Under the pieces are notes generated by a model. The model had not been told where the DNA came from and did not search any database. It worked only from the letters and a program-made list of their open reading frames with translations. The translations under genes were made by a program, and so were the position numbers. From assembly GCA_030490835.1 (NCBI GenBank), contig CM059977.1, positions 8,212,765 to 8,276,764 of the forward strand: DNA of 64,000 nucleotides, given 5' to 3'. This stretch comes from Annona cherimola. Its lineage: Eukaryota; Streptophyta; Magnoliopsida; Magnoliales; Annonaceae. Positions 37,850 through 50,577 of this stretch are shown one piece after another; position 1 is the stretch's first letter, and each line of letters begins with the position of its first letter.

Positions 37850-40800
37850 ATGAAGAAGTTTCGACGTTCCATGCTTTCTCTCCTCTTCTTTCTCTCTCTT
37901 ATGCTCTCCTTCGACGATGCCAAAACCAAAGATCCTTATAAGGTATTATGTTTATGTTAATGTCTCTTTCTAGAAAGCATTATAACTATTATGGATTTTC
38001 ACTGAATTCGGTTTTGCAGAACCTGATTTCTAACATAGATTTTCTTCCAATCGTATTTTCTCCGAATTTGTTGCACAAATTGATTTCAGCACGGTTCGAA
38101 TCTCATTGGGTTTTGCTGCGTTGGAATTGGTGTGTGCGGGGATTAGAAAGTGTCTTAGATTTGTGTTCTTCTGTTTATCGATTTTAGTTAACTTGAAAAT
38201 AGGAAAAAACCTTAGGCAAGCTATGTTCCTGCCTTTAATGGGTTCATAAGATGCACGTTTTTGGTGTCCTCGTTCCCTGAGAGGAACCTTCAATGATTTC
38301 GTCGTTTGTACTTGACAGACATGGAAGCCTCTCCTGCTTACATGAATTCCCAACCTATTTTCCAAACTGAATGAGTGAACTGGTTTTCTGGTCAATAATG
38401 ATGGTGGTGCAATCAAAAAAATAATAATGATGGTGGTGCTGAGTCTGCTAACATTGTGTACTATCTATAGTTTTTGCATGGACTGTATGGTATACAATGG
38501 TTGTATGGTCTGGATTTTCGGAACAATTGATTAATGAAGATTGCAAGGAATCTTAAGAGGTCGATGCAGTGTATGATCATGATCTGAACCAGTGCCATTA
38601 AAGTGTCATTGTTTAGGTGGTTTTGCTGAATGCTCATATTTGGTCATTCAAAGTGTTGTAATGTGGTGGAGCATCCTAGGGATGAAAGTCATCAATTTGT
38701 TCTTTGATGGATATACTGGTCACTAGCATCATCTTGTAAAAATGACTTATGCGCATCATATGTTCACAAAGATTTTTATCATATTTGGTCCTCTATCTAT
38801 GTGGAGAGAGAATTTTTTCTTTGCACTGAAATTAGATGGTTGTGGTTAATTTTGAATGTATGTTTCTTGTGATCATGTCCTTGGAAAGAAGAACATAGAA
38901 AATCAATTTTCTGTATCAACAGTTAAAATGAATTAATCCCTTCAAGTAGATGGCCTAATGTGTGACTGAACAACTGTTCTTTGGCAGGTTCTTGGGGTTG
39001 AACGAAATGCAAGCCAGCGAGAAATTCAAAAGGCTTTCCACAAGTATGTAGCAACCACGTCTTTACCTCTACCTTCATAATTGCATATAAATAAGGGCTG
39101 GAAAGAATCTCCGGCTGGGGATGTATGGAACCGTAATAAGAATGCATATGACTTCTATTAGTTTTCTTTGAGCATCATAGTTAATTACCATTTATAGCAC
39201 ATGCACATAGTTTAAGGTTCAATGTTTCCACATTCATTGCAAGGCCTGAACACAACATTTAAAAAGGTGGCCTCCCTCTTTAAGTATGACTTCTGTGACA
39301 ACTTCCTACTGAAAATTCTCCATGCTTAAACATACATTCGATCTTAATTCCTGCTCAACACTTTTTTGCTTTTTCATTAATATACTCTCTTATGATGAGA
39401 GTTATGCAATTTACATGTTTTCAAGTTTTTTGCTTTTCCATTAATATACTCTCTTATGATGAGAGTAATGCAATGTACATGTTTTCAAGTTTTTTGCTTT
39501 TTCATTAATATACTCTCTTATGATGAGAGTTATGCAATGTACATGTTTTCAAGTTTACTCATATTAAGAACAGAGGAAAAGCGTGGGTGGGGTGATATCG
39601 AGGCAATAGTTACTTTTTGTTTCCTGTCCCCAGAAAATCTTAGCTAGAAAGTAAAAGCATGGTTGGTTGTGGGAGATCCCTATGGAAAAAAAAATTTCTG
39701 TCACGTGTGTTTTCCACAATTCATGGTTAAACTGTTGTATAGATATTGCATTACCATCTTGCCCAAGATATATTTGACTTAATGCAGACTATAATTCTTC
39801 CTTAAGATGTCATCCTGGCTATCCTTCTGAATTAGATCATCAATAAACTTGGATCTCAAGATTCGTTAGTCAATAAAATGGTTTCTCTGCACATCATAAG
39901 CAGAAATGTTTGCTAATATCAACTGGAATAATGAATATCAACCAATATATCTTCCCTCCGGTTCATGTGAATGATATGTAATCTCAATAATATCACGCAT
40001 TGTCTCAGTTTCAAAACTTCCAGAGCCACAAATCATGAAGAAAAAAGAGAAAAAAAATGTTAAGATATGACTGTAAGGATCTCAAGTGACAAATGTATCT
40101 CAACAGCATTCAATGTTTACTATTCGAAAATTTCATTCATTTGTGGACAATATTTGAGCTAACTTGATTTTTCTCGTTCCTTCAGCAGACAGACATTGTT
40201 ATTATCTTTTTGCAATTTTGCTTTGCTCAGTGAAGTTATATCGTCATCAAAAATTTCAACTGTATTAACTTCTCTCATTATCTCTTTAGGCTTTCTCTCC
40301 AGTACCACCCTGACAAGAATAAAAACATAGGTGCTCAAGAGAAGTTTGCGGACATTAACAATGGTACAGCTTGCTTCACTTTGCTCTTATTCCACAATCA
40401 AACAATCTTTCGTCCTACAATGCCCTTGTATGTTTTTCTATCTGAGTTAAGATATCAATGATGTTTACATGTTCAAAGATGTGAACATGGAAATGCACTT
40501 CAATTTTCTAAAATCTGCTCATAGGATTTTCATCGTATGGAGGAGTTGATATCAAGGGTTTGTCTGGGAATGCTTTCAATGTCTTATGAAAGCTATCTGA
40601 AAGCCATTTCCTTTTTCAAATTCAGTCAAATCTTGAGCAGCTGATTGATAGCATTGTAAAATATGCTGCAATAAAGCAAGAACAACTTTGATTTATCACC
40701 TGAAATAAAGCCTGCACGAAGAACTTCAATTTATTGCATGAAATAAAATTTCTTTGTAGTAAATGGTCTTGGTAAATTGTCACCCAGTTTTGGTGATTAG

Positions 40801-43570
40801 CATTAAAAATTGATGCTGCAGAAGTACAGATTGTTTGGAATTATTACCTCCAGTTGATTGACTGCATTGAGCACATTTGACTCTAAAAGCAATTTATGTA
40901 CTCCCTAATAGTAACGCTTGAAAGACATGAAGGTTTTGATTATGCATGAGACATTTATGCCAACTCTTTTAAGCTTTTTTAGTATTGATTGACATTTTTA
41001 TAGGGTACCCCATTTGATTTCATGTGCTTCAACATAGATCCACACTGTTTGTAGCAAGGGGATTTTATTTTTAAAAATTATCAATGAGAAAATAAAATTC
41101 ATAATATTCCTGAGCAAGATTTTAAAGTATTCAGAATTTCTTGGTTGTGTCCCGACTCGTTACCATAACTGTAGCCCAAAATGTGAGATAGATGGAGTAG
41201 GATTCTCTTCTGCTTCTATCAACAAGTAGCTACTAGACATTAGCTGCAAATTATTCCAAAATTGAGTTGTTATACATTGGGTTTGTATGTATTCTTTTCT
41301 TTCTTAAACCATTCCGCTGCCTTTGTTTTAGTTTGATGAGATGTGTCTCTGGTTGTTTTTCAGCATACGAAATTTTATCTGATGAAGAAAAAAGGAAGAA
41401 TTATGATTTATACGGGGATGAGAAGGGAAACCCAGGATTTGATGGCAGCAGCTATGGGAATCAAGAGGGATATACACACTTTACTAGTGGTGGACATGGA
41501 AATACTCGTTTTTCCTTTAGACCTGATGGATGGCAGAACATGGGTGGGCAGGGGAACACTAAGTCTTTTTCGTTCTCGTTTGGGAATGCTGGTGCTAGTG
41601 GGGGTCCGTTCAGCTTTGGTCTCGATGATATTTTTTCTAACATGTTTGGTAGGGATATTAGTGGTGGAAAACAATTTGGTGGGTTCAGTAGCTCAGGTAG
41701 TTCAGCTTCCTCGAGGTTTAGTTCTCCTAGTAGCATCCAGGCTATTAGTTCACAAGTGCTTAAGAAGGAAATCTTGGGCCAAGGATTGACTTGGCTTCTT
41801 ATTTTCGGTGCCCCCTCTGCAAGGGGATATAACTTGTTGGAGTCGATCGTAGAGGAGGTTGCAAATTCATTACAAGGAGCAATAAAGGTATCATATTTGG
41901 TTCAGCAGATTTACTTTCTCTAAATATGGTTATTTCTTATTGTGAAAGTTATCTGATCTTATATATATAACATTTTGATGCTTTTCTTTTGATAGGCAGG
42001 CAGCATAAATTGTGAAAGCGAACAGAGTCTTTGCAAGGATCTTGGTGTACGGCCTTCCAAATCTGCCCGAATATATGTTTATTCATATAGGAAGAGCGAA
42101 AAAGGTTCACTAGTAGAATATAGTGGTGATTTGGATGCCAAGAGTTTGAAGAATTTCTGTCAGGAGCATTTGCCGAACTTTTCAAAACGTGTGGACTTGA
42201 GCAGTTTTGATTTCTCCAAAAGCACCATGGAGGACATACCTCAGGTGCTGCTACTCTCAACAAAAAAAGATACACCTGTTGTATGGCGTGCTCTCAGTGG
42301 CTTGTACCACAAGCGCTTTGTTTTCTATGATGCAGAGGTGTGACATTGTTGTCTTTTCCTATTGATATATTTAGATCTCTGGTAGACTTGCGAATTCAGA
42401 TCTGACAGGATTGCTGACATTCATGTAGGTCCCTGATGCCTCTCATCCAATCATGAAGAGGTTAGGAGTCAATGTACTTCCAGCTGTTATTGGTATGCTT
42501 TCTAATGGGGAAAAACAAGTCCTAAGAACTGGCTCAATAAAAGACTTGAAATCTGGAATCAGTGAGCTAACATCCTTGCTCAATAGCTTTGAGAAAAAGA
42601 ACAAGGTATCTTCAAGTCAGACCAAAAGACCACCTCAATCTGAAGCAGAAGATTATATTCCTCATCTTACAAGTTTGAATATGGGAAATATCTGTGGTGA
42701 AGAGACGGCATTATGCATTATTGGCATTCACAGATCATCCAAAGCAAAGGAGGAGCTTGAGTCCATTCTACATGCCGTAAGTGCTATGCTTCATTACTCA
42801 TACGAGGAAATCTCTTTTATTCTAGAGTAGACCGGTCCAAAAACATATTTTTTTCATTTTTTTAGAAAAAAATTGTATAAACATATTAATCTAGTTATAT
42901 TTAATTTATAGATTAAGTTTTACCATTTTTGAATATGTATAAAAATATGCACGTATTCAAAAATGATAAAACTTGGTTTATATGTTGTTAAATATAACTA
43001 AATTAACATATTTATAAAAAAAATTCAAAAATAAAAAAGAAAATATGTTTTTGGACCGGTCTAAAGTCGATCAGTCGGCTTTATCATTCTATGGGATCAC
43101 TTTCAAGGTGCTAGTCTACCCAGTAAAATAGTTCATCAATTACAGTTCTCAACCACCTAATTGTTACTCCTTTCCCCACACCCCAGCCTATCCGTCCTCT
43201 ACCTCAAAAATAAGCCCAATATAACATGCCGTAAAAGCTTCTGTTTGTATATATCTGAATCTAGAAGGTTTTTTAAGCTCTTTTTTGTGTGTATTGTCAG
43301 GTCTCTCAGAAGACGTTCACGAGACGGCAGAAAGATTCAGTTAGGTACTCTTTGTTGGACGCTACAAAGCAGCCAACATTTCTGAAATCTTTTGACAAGA
43401 CGGGGTTCAAGTCATTAGGCAAGCTCTTGTTAGCTTTCAAGCCTCGAAAAGGGAAGTTTGCTGTACTTAAGAATGCCATATCATTTGAAGAAGTGGAGAG
43501 ATTCATCAGTTCAGTGCTCAACGGGGACATTCAATTTTCAACAGTCAATCAAAAACCCATCCTCAGATAG
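37850..43570 (+). CDS. ERDJ3A: ER-lumen DnaJ co-chaperone with C-terminal thioredoxin-like fold (ERDJ3A/TMS1 type)
   Basis: Seven exons: 37850-37942, 38988-39043, 40290-40363, 41364-41887, 41996-42337, 42429-42776 and 43301-43570, GT-AG throughout, giving 568 residues (the Arabidopsis TMS1 protein is of similar size). Residues 1-24 are a signal peptide. The J domain (about 28-90) has helix II REIQKAFHKLSLQY, the HPD motif (56-58) that stimulates Hsp70/BiP ATPase, and AYEILSDEEKRKNYDLYG. A Gly/Phe/Ser-rich linker follows (about 95-180). The rest resembles the PDI/thioredoxin-like half of TMS1, but I see no CxxC active site, so a redox role is doubtful. No C-terminal KDEL-type signal is present (ends QKPILR). 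The family supports protein folding in the ER and pollen-tube heat tolerance. Introns 1-3 are long (1 kb each or more). A MITE sits in intron 6. Confidence 0.93.
39361..39553 (+). repeat. Three-copy tandem repeat (~64-bp unit) in intron 2 of the DnaJ gene
   Basis: ttaatatactctcttatgat with gagagt-atgcaat and acatgttttcaag is repeated three times at about 39377, 39441 and 39505, with one or two substitutions. Confidence 0.92.
42828..43064. mobile_element. TIR-MITE in intron 6 of the DnaJ gene
   Basis: The ends tagaccggtccaaaaacata and tatgtttttggaccggtcta are perfect inverted repeats, and the arms continue (attaatctagttatatttaa / ttaaatataactaaattaa) to a hairpin centre near 42.95 kb. About 237 bases in all. 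TA at both ends suggests a Tc1/mariner (Stowaway)-like insertion, but the flanks do not prove it. Confidence 0.88.
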
Positions 43571-44020
43571 AAAATCGTTATGGGCGAATATTGTACAGAG
43601 TTTTTTGTTCGGCTGAGAAATTCGTGAAATTTTGCGCCCCCACCCACAAAAAAAAAAAAAAAAAAAAAATGCTATACTGAGAGTGGTCGATTGAATAGCG
43701 TTCGTTGAAATTTGTTCGTGTATATTTTTGTTGTTTTCTAATACGACGAGCTATTTATTTTGCTCATAGCGAAAGCTTCTTATGTACGGGCATTAGATGT
43801 TGTTGTTGTTTAATTAACAAATAGCAATTTCTGCTGCTTTCCGTTGCATTCTGTCCAATCAAATGTGCAGTGAGAACACTAGAGAACAAGTAACTCTGCA
43901 AATGGATCTGGTTCTAGGTCCTAAGGTGCTTTTCAAGTCGAACAGTGACACGCACCGCACAATTGAGTAGGCTGTGTCGGTCGGGTCGAAATGGAGTATC
44001 CGTAATCGGTAGTTTAAAAC
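43571..44020. other. 3' flank of the DnaJ gene
   Basis: Probable 3' UTR with a 22-base A-run at about 43648-43669, followed by neutral sequence. No gene. Confidence 0.5.
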
Positions 44021-44024
44021 TTTT

Positions 44025-44266
44025 TTCTCATCATAACTATTTTATTTTTTAATTATTATTTTTCATTTTCTATGCAAATTATCCTCTTTTTCAATCATCT
44101 TTAAACAATTATCTATACAATTAAATTATCTATTTTTACTTTATTTTCTTTACTCATCATTAATATTTTTATTATATTATATTATTTTCTATCGATTTGA
44201 CAATTTCTACTCCAAAAAAAATTTTCGTCAAAATTTTTTATCTTCAACTAAACACACCCTTAATAA
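44025..44266 (-). mobile_element. MITE, dispersed family copy (reverse orientation)
   Basis: Complement of the family: ataactattttattttttaa, ttttcaatcatctttaaac, tttactttattttctttactc and the terminus caactaaacacacccttaa. It abuts, head to head, the forward copy at 44268. Confidence 0.7.
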
Positions 44267-44267
44267 T

Positions 44268-44556
44268 AAAAGACGCGTTTGGGAATGGATAAAATTTTTA
44301 ATGAAAAGTTGTAAAGAGTGTAAGTTGTCAATTGATATGATATAATATGGATAATAATAAGGAATAAATAGGATAAAGTTGAAATAAATAAGTTAATTGT
44401 GTTGATAGTTGTGTAAAAATAATTGAAAAGTAAGGTAGTTGTATGGAAAAATGTGAATAAATAATTAAAAAATAGAGTAGTAGCGGAGAGTGAAAAGTTT
44501 TAGATTGAAAAGTTTTAACTTAACAATTTTTATTTATTACCAAATACACCCAAAAT
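44268..44556 (+). mobile_element. MITE, dispersed family copy
   Basis: Starts gacgcgtttgggaatggata and ends ttattaccaaatacaccca, with all family blocks in order: caattgatatgatataat, ggataaagttgaaataaata, gttgatagttgtgtaaaaat, aattgaaaagtaaggtagtt and gagagtgaaaagttttagat. One of the most complete copies. Confidence 0.8.
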
Positions 44557-45025
44557 AACTAATAAATTTTTCATACTATGAAAGATCTCTGCATGTAGAA
44601 CACCATCCAAACAGTTCAAACTTTCAACTTTAATTTATCATGAATTAGTCAATGAGAACCACAACAGAACATTAGGATATCAGCCAACCAAACATCATTT
44701 CGGACAGTAGAATCCAGATTGCCCAAGCAAAACCTACTGAAGAAGATATCACAAAACCGTCCATGGATTCAGAAGCAACACGAAAGAGAGAGAGATCAAG
44801 GACCCAACCATGAATTCCCACAAAAAGAACCCAGACTCTGCTAACCATTGACATGGAAACAAAATTCCATGTAATTAAAGGCTGACAAGGCTCCACACTC
44901 TCACTATTTTTACTGCCCCCAAACCAATTCAAATCAGTAACTGCAATTTAGCCCCGAGAGTCCCATTAGAGACGGCTGACTGTGCGAATATCCCATATCA
45001 ACAGACTGAAAGCGAGCCCCCACAG

Positions 45026-48000
45026 TTAAGCTTCAGAAGACTCTTCTTCTTTCTTCCCTTCTGCTTTTGACTGGTTGCTTTCAGTTTCAGAAGCCACTTC
45101 TTTCTTCACTTCTGCTTTTGACTGGTTGCTTTCAGTTTCCTTCTTCTCCGCAGCAGCCACAGGTACATCATTTTCTTCTTTCCTCACCTCAGTTTGACTC
45201 TCCCCAACACTGAGCTTCTCAATAAGATCAGCAGCCGAGGTGGCCTCTCTGTCTTCCCCTTCCGTTTCTTGGGATTTAGCAATTTCTTCAACCATCTCCA
45301 TGAAATGTCTACAGTCTAAACAATATAAAGGCGATTATTAGTTGAAGCAAGATCAACAAGATTGAATGCATAGCATTCATCTCGAAAACTAACATAAATT
45401 CTTTAAAACTGCAACATCAAAACAACCAACAGCCAGGCATGTGAAATATATCATCAATGTCCTGCCACAAGGATAGATGAAAAAAAAATGGAAACCAATC
45501 CTGCAAGGCCACACAATGATTGCTAGAAAATAAAAAACATATGGACAATCCACAATCATGTTTCCCACATCTTACAGACGCATGGATGCTTGGAGAATCT
45601 TGATGGATTAGTGTCAGATATAGAACCATTGGTTCTGTACTACGTGTGATTTACATGAAGAGGAAGCCCCGCAAAATTACCGCTAACAAATATTATATAG
45701 AGAGGAAACATGTCAACTATAATTGGCAAGGGGCATGAACAAGTAAGGTAACAGGACACAGGAAATAACCATCATCTATTGCTTGTTTACATGTGAACAT
45801 ACCTGTCTTCCACGAGAAGAATAATTACAAGAAAGCGTTTGTGAAGAAGAAGAAGACATGAATGTCAAGTAGAGACACAAGTCGCAGCAACCAAGATTGC
45901 TAGTTATAACTGATCCTTAAAATTCACAAGCCATAAAGAAAATGCTACGTAAACCCATATAGTCATCCCAGCAGAAGATTCTTGCACCCAAAATGCGACT
46001 AGTTAGTTATCTTTGAGTTGTGTAGGAGGATCTCACAGAGGAATTAGCAGCCAGAAGCTGTTTTGCTAATCACAACATCCTCTGAATCAACACTAACTCA
46101 CCAATGGTAATTGCACGAGAAAGGCCTACAGGATGCTAATTATCGTAAAATAATGACTTTATTACCAAACTGAATCAGCAGCCTGAGCTAATAATAACCT
46201 GATTGTGACTCCTGTTAAAAGGCTCCAACTAATTTTTTGACCTTACACCCACCCGACCCGACCACTAAAAACTCGGCTGAGAATATCAACCCAACTTCTC
46301 AAACCCAACAGTTGCAATGCTGTTCAAATCAGCTACATGATGAGAAACGTTAGAGCTGAACTGCTTCCACAATCATTGTTTGCATCTGGCCCCCACTGTC
46401 TGATGATGACGATCATCCTTGCTTTTCCAGTCACCAATCCCCCATGTTGATGATCATTTCCTCTTTCTCGCACTTGCTGCCTATCCATGTATGGTTTCTT
46501 GGAGCCCAACATTAAATGTTTCACATTTGAACTTGCTGACAATCTTCATTCAACAGGAAATAAGCTTTGTAGCATGTGAAATGAATTTTGGAACAAGATG
46601 AAATGGATCAAGTAGAGGACAATGTGTGGCATGTCAAACCAAAATGCTCATCAGAAAGCTTCAGTAGGATCCTTGTGCTCTGCAACATCTTGAGCCATAA
46701 TAATGATAAAATGTTCTAATTTGGCACCCACAAGTACTAGTTCCCCCCTTCTAAAGTGGGTTGAATTGAACTGGGCTGAAACAAACCCAACTTGGACAAT
46801 GCAAAACCAGCCCAACTTCAAAATAGGGTTGAACCCAATTCAACTTCCAACCCAACCTTATTTAAAATGGTTTGGTTTAAATAGGTAGGGTTGAACCCAA
46901 CCCACTTGCACACCCAATTCCATATATCAGTTTCTGCCCTTGTTGCAAGCATTTGGAAAATGAACGAAGAAATTGCGATCTCATGCTTGCCGCCTATATA
47001 GATGAAAATGTTGTATCGGATGGGTTATGCTGGCAATCAAAAATCCTTGCAATAGGCATTCCATAGTTATGGTGCAATTGTGCAAACCATTGGAGCCCAA
47101 ACTTTTCCCAAGTGTGATTGAATAAGACCAATTATAGCCATGTGGATTAATCTCGATTCGATGCGCTTAGTTGCATGGAACAACAGGCGTATATGTATAG
47201 ATTAATATTATGATTTGTTTGCATTTAACTAAAACATTTTTGGTTAAAAATCAATAGGATGCTATTACATGGAGCTGTAAACACAAAAAAACAATGTTTC
47301 TGCAGGCTCTAAGGACGAAAAAAACGCAAAACATTGCAATGTTTAGATCCGTTCTCGGTGTTGCCTATTCTCAAAATGCCACCACTAACCAATTTCTGCA
47401 TATCACCACTTTTTCATTAGAAAAATTTATCCTAGGCCCTAAAATCCATATTTTTGTCACCAGATGTGCACATATTTCCAGAAAGAGGAGAACCTTGTGC
47501 ACAAAAAATAAACTATGCAATCACAACACAGGATTGTGTCATCATCCACCAAAACAGAAAGTTTATGTGAATAAAGTAGAGCAGCAGTTAATTGAAATAC
47601 TCACTTTCGGTAGATCCAAAACGCATACAGAAGAGCTCTTCCTTCACTTCTCCATCAGAGAAATCAGATGCATGCCATACACATGACTTATCATTGCCTA
47701 CATGTTCCTGTATTGAGATGGATGGAAGAACTGCCGATAAAGAGAAACAGAAAAGAAAAATGTGAATCCTAATACAAATATATCATATGAATAAAGAAGG
47801 AAAAGAAATTAGCCAGCCAGCATTGAGATCCTACCAAGATGATTGGCACAAATCTTTAGTGTCTTGGCCTGCCGCATGACCAGCCTAACTTTCCCATTCT
47901 CTTTATGCTTAAGAAGCTTAACCATCCCAACACCCCGCTCTTTCCATTGGTTCCCCTCCTTGTCAAATCGGTAGAGCTTAGCTTTGCTGCAAAGGCACAA

Positions 48001-50320
48001 TGATTAGATTCAAAAGAAGCACTAAACAATCTTATAAATTTCCTAAAACCAACTTCTCAATGATTAGATTCAAAAGAAGCACTAAGCAATATTATAACTT
48101 TCCTAAAACCAACTTCACTGATCTAAAAAGATGTAGGGAATCTTCATGCGCAAAGGACACAACGACAGCATATTTCAAATCCTCTATCGTAATGGCCTAT
48201 CTTCGCATGCTCGACTCATAGACTAAAGTCTTGAAGGTTTTGGTATAGTTGTTGATTCGGCATCTTTCAATAAATTATTTAGACATCAAGAACTTGATAG
48301 CTCCTGCATAAGCATTGTCACCATGAAGTTATTGAGGGATGATCTTTTACGTCCAATCAATAACCAACCTATTTTTGATCATGCCTCCACACCATTGGAT
48401 TGGGTTCATCTAATATCGGTAGGTTCAACCAAACTCACTACATCTCGACCCGAGTTGCACCCCTAAACTTATTCTCCCCTCCCCCCCGAAAAATAATTTT
48501 CTTTGTCATGCTTGCGACGTTGTTGAATCTCCGATAGAGGAGAACAACCAACAAAGCTCTACTAGACACCTATTAGAGCCTTCGAGTGATTCAATCTTGG
48601 GCTCTTGCCCAAGCACATTGCACGCCCTGCATGAATAGCTTTGCTATACTTGGCCATAGCCTCAAATAGCAGCTTGACAAACAATGCAACCACATCGCCA
48701 TCGCCCTTAATGCACTAGGAGGAGAGGACCGAAATGGTGTTGCGGCAGGTGTCATGGACAATGGAGTCGGAGTCCTTGAGGTGACAGATGACATAAGCAA
48801 TGATCTTGGTGAGGTAGCTAAAGGATATCAAAAGAGAGAGTTAAGGAGCATGGATAGGGAATCTGCAACAAGGGATTGGACAATAGATACAAGGTCGGAG
48901 ACAGTGCTTTCGTGGTTATCATTATCGAAGATCTTGGAAAGGGGGAGGATGTGGTTCTTAAGCTCGATCATCACAAGGTGGGAGGAGATAAGGGAAGCAA
49001 AAGGTGGTTCGGAGGAAGCAGGGGATGGTTGCTTTGGAGTGAGATTGTTGGGTTCCAATGATGTGGAGGTTTTGTTGGTGGCAGTGGCAGTGACAGTGGA
49101 AGTCAATGACATTGAGATATGAAGAGGGGGAGACATGGGTTTATGTTGTTGGGAAAGAGAAACGGGAGTTTTCAAAATGTGCAATTGAGGGAGAGGTGAC
49201 AAAAAGCACCTGGCCTGAAGATCTTGGAGGCTTCTGCCATGTTACCCACCTAAGTCCTCTCTATTTTCATTATCCAGAGACCAAAATGAAACGAAAGGTG
49301 ACATGACATTGCATTCTCATGGCCATGGCGATGAGAGAAGTAGAACAGGAAGGAGAAGAGCCTGCCGTTTTACAGGCTGTTCTCGTTTGCAAACCAGTGC
49401 GATTGCGTTCTCATGGCCACTAGTTGTCTCCGGCTGGTAGTATGTGGTTGTTCGATGCCCGTTTTCCTCCTTTTGTTCCGAGACATGGTGAACAGCATTG
49501 GAAAACCAGTCGGATTTGAAAATGACGTCAAATGAAGTATTTTGTTCTCGTCCATTGCAGGAAAGGAGGGCAGGGGGTTTTTGCAAATTTTCCGAGGCCA
49601 TCAATTGCATTAATTGCACTATCAGCAGCTGCGGCTGCTGCAAATGGAATCCAACAGCAGAGTTAAATGGAAGTGTGGTCGAAAACAGGCCCGTAAAAGA
49701 TCAGCACTCGAAGTCAGTGTACCAGAGAGCAAAGCTGTCACTGATTATTTAAGTTCCTATGAAGGCCTTGGCATGTCCTGAAGTAAACGGCCTGATCCAT
49801 GTTCAAGGAATGAGACGGTAATTCATCGAAACAGAATTTCAAACGAAGTGAAATCCAACCTATCGAACCTAATGTGGAAATTAGAATGACTGCTGTCTAA
49901 GCATGCCATTGTTGGCCAGGTATGGTTTTCACAGCCAGACTGGTCTTCTCCCCACAGTCAAAAGCCAGTGAAAAATCATGACGGTTAGGCCAATCAAAAC
50001 GAATGGAAAACACAGGCAACGGTTTTGAACAGCCAGATTACTAAAGCCCGTTTGGAAGTTCGTACATCTTCCAAAATCCTTAATTGGATCAGCAGAAGGA
50101 AAGAACATGGAAAAATTAGACTCCAGATAGATAGGCAGATTGTGAGTGTGAGAGAGAGAACTGCATACAGATCGAGGATAACTTCTTCGTCTTCCTCGCC
50201 GGTGGTGACCGCAACTTCCTCGAGCTTAACGATCGGAGCGAACTGAGCCCCAAAGTCCTCGTCCTCGCCTGCGTGAGCTCCTTCTTCCTCGTCTCTGCGC
50301 CCTGGATCTGAGCTCGCCAT
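45026..50320 (-). CDS. RANBP1: Ran-binding protein 1 (RanBP1)
   Basis: Four exons on the minus strand: 50320-50169, 47986-47835, 47730-47605 and 45315-45026, GT-AG, giving 239 residues. I chose the ATG at 50320 ([13 protein letters not shown]) rather than an upstream non-ATG codon. The acidic N-terminus leads into the Ran-binding domain (about 25-155): [69 protein letters not shown] and [16 protein letters not shown]. Plant RanBP1 binds Ran-GTP and, with RanGAP, promotes GTP hydrolysis at the nuclear envelope and in mitosis. After the domain, [12 protein letters not shown] is a plausible nuclear-export-like segment. The tail is Lys/Glu-rich and contains a near-direct repeat of TESNQSKAE. Intron 1 is 2182 bases and intron 3 is 2289 bases; intron 1 contains a pseudogene and a 60-base tandem repeat. 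Confidence 0.95.
46700..46920. repeat. gggttgaaccc-type word repeat in RanBP1 intron 3
   Basis: Repeated cccaactt/aacccaattcaact words on the left and ggttgaacccaacccactt on the right, ending gcacacccaattcc. Same class as 430-600 and 22.6-23.16 kb (hAT-like non-autonomous remnants). No target duplication seen. Confidence 0.4.
48001..48120. repeat. Two-copy 60-bp tandem repeat in RanBP1 intron 1
   Basis: tgattagattcaaaagaagc starts at 48001 and 48061; the units differ at only a few positions (cactaaacaatctt versus cactaagcaatatt). It begins about 15 bases from the acceptor side of exon 2. Confidence 0.95.
48560..49112 (-). pseudogene. TORTIFOLIA1-like (TOR1L, HEAT-repeat microtubule-associated) pseudogene fragment in RanBP1 intron 1
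   Basis: On the minus strand, a start at 49112 (MSLTSTV...) leads, after a Ser/Pro/Thr-rich stretch, into [18 protein letters not shown] and then [20 protein letters not shown], the N-terminal HEAT pattern of TOR1/SPIRAL2-type proteins. After a frame change near 48830 it continues [20 protein letters not shown], then [14 protein letters not shown] and a stop. Another frame-compatible piece reads [20 protein letters not shown], and similarity ends near 48560. Frame changes, a stop and truncation show it is dead. I see no introns within the matched part, consistent with (not proof of) a retrocopy. Family assignment is from recalled motif pattern. Confidence 0.6.
49120..50165. other. Remainder of RanBP1 intron 1, no gene
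   Basis: Balanced composition with overlapping frames on both strands, none showing a family. Intronic sequence next to the donor site of exon 1. Confidence 0.45.
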
Positions 50321-50577
50321 TATTGCCACTTCTGCGGAGGAAAGAAAGAAGGTTGCCGCCCTATGGTATTTGTAGCAGTGCAGCTGGCGGGGAGGACAAG
50401 AATAGGCCGCTTACGTGTCGTCCTCTTTGCTGTTTGTTCTTCACCGTTTAAGCAGATGTTATTCCTACACGTTTGTTGCAAGTTAAAGCACGGCTGAAAA
50501 TTCCGCTCAAATCGGCCACGGTGAATTGCATCGTTGGGATTGGGCCTGTTAAAAATTAGGAGGGGATGTGTCGGATG

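Noticed and set aside
44672..44932. Minus-strand frame downstream of RanBP1 as a separate gene
   Set aside because: Hydrophobic translation of the probable RanBP1 3' UTR; no family and no start context.
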